Below are positions 63,071-64,000 of a stretch of DNA of 64,000 nt, one piece after another (positions within the stretch are counted from its first letter, which is position 1; every line of letters begins with the position of its first letter). The notes under the pieces are model-generated. The model saw only the letters and a list, made by a program, of their open reading frames with translations, did no database searches and had not been told where the DNA came from. The stretch comes from an uncultured Enterorhabdus sp. (GTDB taxonomy: Bacteria; Actinomycetota; Coriobacteriia; Coriobacteriales; Eggerthellaceae), in the NCBI GenBank assembly GCA_947649205.1, contig CANSQM010000014.1, forward strand, positions 1 to 64,000, written 5' to 3'. The position numbers and the translations under genes were made by a program.

Positions 63071-63076
63071 ATTATA
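63071..63076 (-). promoter_or_regulatory. -10 element ahead of torD
   Basis: A consensus TATAAT on the minus strand, 10 bp before the hairpin starts. TTCCAT lies 16 bp upstream as a poor -35, so an activator may be needed. Confidence 0.55.
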
Positions 63077-63201
63077 CAGGGTTTTCGACGAAATGGAACC
63101 GACGCTCGCACGTTCATAGAAGGGGCACAGGTTCGCCAAAACCAGGCGGCCACAGCACTACCAAGATCCGGCGAAGCCCCTGCGCCCCTTCTCTCACGAT
63201 G

Positions 63202-63831
63202 CTACAGCTCTTCCTCCAAATTCACGAGCGCACCGGTGCCAGAGCCCGATTTCTGCGCGTTGCGATGGGGCTCGATGATAAGGTTCGCACCCGTGGTGTT
63301 CTGGGGCAGAGGCTCGATCTCCACGTCGCCCTCGCCGTAGGCCGCCACCATTTCCTCGCGGATACCGAAGTCCAGCGCGCGCATGGGGCAGCCAGTCACG
63401 CAGATAGGCTTGCCGCCCTTGGCCGCCAGCTCGTCTTTGCACATGTCGCACTTCAGCATGTAGCCCTCGTCCTCAGCGAAGGTGGGGGCGCCGTAGGGGC
63501 AGGCGGTCTGGCAGGTCTTGCAGCCGATACACACCTCGTGATCGGTCCACACGATGCCGGTCTCGTCGTCCTTCTGCATGGCGCCGGTGGGGCAGTTGGC
63601 CACGCAGGCCGCGTCGGTGCAGTGGTTGCAGGCCAGCGACACGAAGTAGCCGAAGACGCCCTCGGGCACATAATGGCCGGTCTCGGTGGGCTTCCACGTG
63701 CCGCCCTGGTAGTTCAGCACCTTGCGGTACAGGTTGTTCGGGCCCAGCTTGTAGGTTTCCTTGCAGGCCACCTGGCAGGTCTTGCAGCCCGTGCACTTGC
63801 TCGAATCGAAATGGAATGCGTACTGAGTCAT
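63202..63831 (-). CDS. dmsB: DmsB-like 4Fe-4S ferredoxin subunit
   Basis: A 209-residue protein with four cysteine clusters for [4Fe-4S] centres: CTGCKTCQVAC, CNHCTDAACVANC, CIGCKTCQTAC with CPYGAPTF, and CDMCKDEL..CVTGC. This is the electron-transfer subunit of DMSO-reductase-family complexes, linking NrfD to the molybdopterin subunit. AGGGGAGG precedes the ATG, 12 nt after the dmsA stop. Confidence 0.95.
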   Translation of the reverse strand: MTQYAFHFDSSKCTGCKTCQVACKETYKLGPNNLYRKVLNYQGGTWKPTETGHYVPEGVFGYFVSLACNHCTDAACVANCPTGAMQKDDETGIVWTDHEVCIGCKTCQTACPYGAPTFAEDEGYMLKCDMCKDELAAKGGKPICVTGCPMRALDFGIREEMVAAYGEGDVEIEPLPQNTTGANLIIEPHRNAQKSGSGTGALVNLEEEL

Positions 63832-63843
63832 AGCGCACCTCCC

Positions 63844-64000
63844 CTATTCCTCGATGCCCACAGGCATGACAATGGGCGTGTTCTTGTCGGGATCCAGCGT
63901 CAGCGGGCCGGTGTACTTCTCTACCTGCACGAGCGTGCCTGTCCAGGACTGGGACGCCTCACCGGAGGATTTCGGCGCCTGCAGGATGTTCGGGTCGCCG
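63844..64000 (-). CDS. Molybdopterin oxidoreductase, C-terminal end (window edge)
   Basis: The last 51 residues of a protein that continues beyond the window, including SWTGTLVQVEKY and ending TPIVMPVGIEE. The text resembles the C-terminal end of DMSO-reductase-family catalytic subunits, and its place 12 nt before dmsB supports this. The substrate cannot be judged from this piece. Confidence 0.7.
   Translation of the reverse strand, partial: GDPNILQAPKSSGEASQSWTGTLVQVEKYTGPLTLDPDKNTPIVMPVGIEE

Overview
The window looks like a chromosomal stretch from a high-GC, anaerobic actinobacterium of the class Coriobacteriia, most likely family Eggerthellaceae. This is inferred from gene content, not from a database search. 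The clues are: a division and wall cluster with ftsZ-sepF-yggT-divIVA but no ftsA; exported Tat-dependent flavin reductases, one with a small haem lipoprotein and one with a divergent LuxR regulator that has a long membrane-spanning N-terminal half; a DMSO-reductase-family operon; and a flavodiiron protein. Nearly all genes are housekeeping and tightly packed, often with 1-8 nt overlaps.

Layout. 1-410: tRNA-Glu, tRNA-Glu and tRNA-Gln on the minus strand behind a strong promoter. 415-3435: a TetR regulator, a tri-haem lipoprotein and a Tat-exported FAD reductase, with two matching operator-like palindromes around the reductase promoter. 3562-8040: thiamine genes (thiD, an isochorismatase-like hydrolase, thiE, thiC behind a TPP riboswitch, thiN). 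8087-8460: RNase P RNA. 8708-29079: one minus-strand division and cell-wall cluster running mraZ-rsmH-ftsL-ftsI-murE-murF-mraY-murD-ftsW-murG-murC-murB-ftsQ-ftsZ-pgeF-yggS-sepF-yggT-divIVA, with MraZ boxes over its promoter. 29565-40714: xerD, asparaginase, a TRIC-like channel, DUF1846, DUF1269, pyrG, map, murJ and nadK. 40832-45153: rplA, rplK, nusG, secE, rpmG, tuf and four tRNAs. 45494-53925: an NlpC/P60 hydrolase, a LuxR and flavoprotein pair, a flavodiiron protein and a sodium/proline-type symporter. 54223-59772: an aminotransferase, an ATP-grasp D-aspartate-ligase-like enzyme, an Asp/Glu racemase and an asparagine synthase. 59830-64000: a slipin with a GntR regulator, then a DmsA(partial)-DmsB-TorD-NrfD operon.

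How the genes work together. The cluster from mraZ to divIVA, with murJ further along, makes and flips lipid II and builds the divisome; SepF replaces FtsA as the FtsZ membrane anchor. The aminotransferase, racemase, ligase and amidotransferase set at 54223-59772 reads as a route to a D-Asp or D-Asn peptidoglycan side branch, which is unexpected beside a MurE that carries the meso-diaminopimelate motif. The two flavin reductases and the Dms operon are alternative anaerobic electron sinks, each with its own regulation. FprA would detoxify O2 or NO.

The most unusual non-coding structures are a 95-bp nested hairpin between thiC and thiE, a 112-bp palindrome between putP and the aminotransferase, a promoter followed at once by a terminator-like hairpin before torD, and a 104-bp direct repeat (a broken copy of the fprA 3' end) that brackets the LuxR and flavoprotein module.
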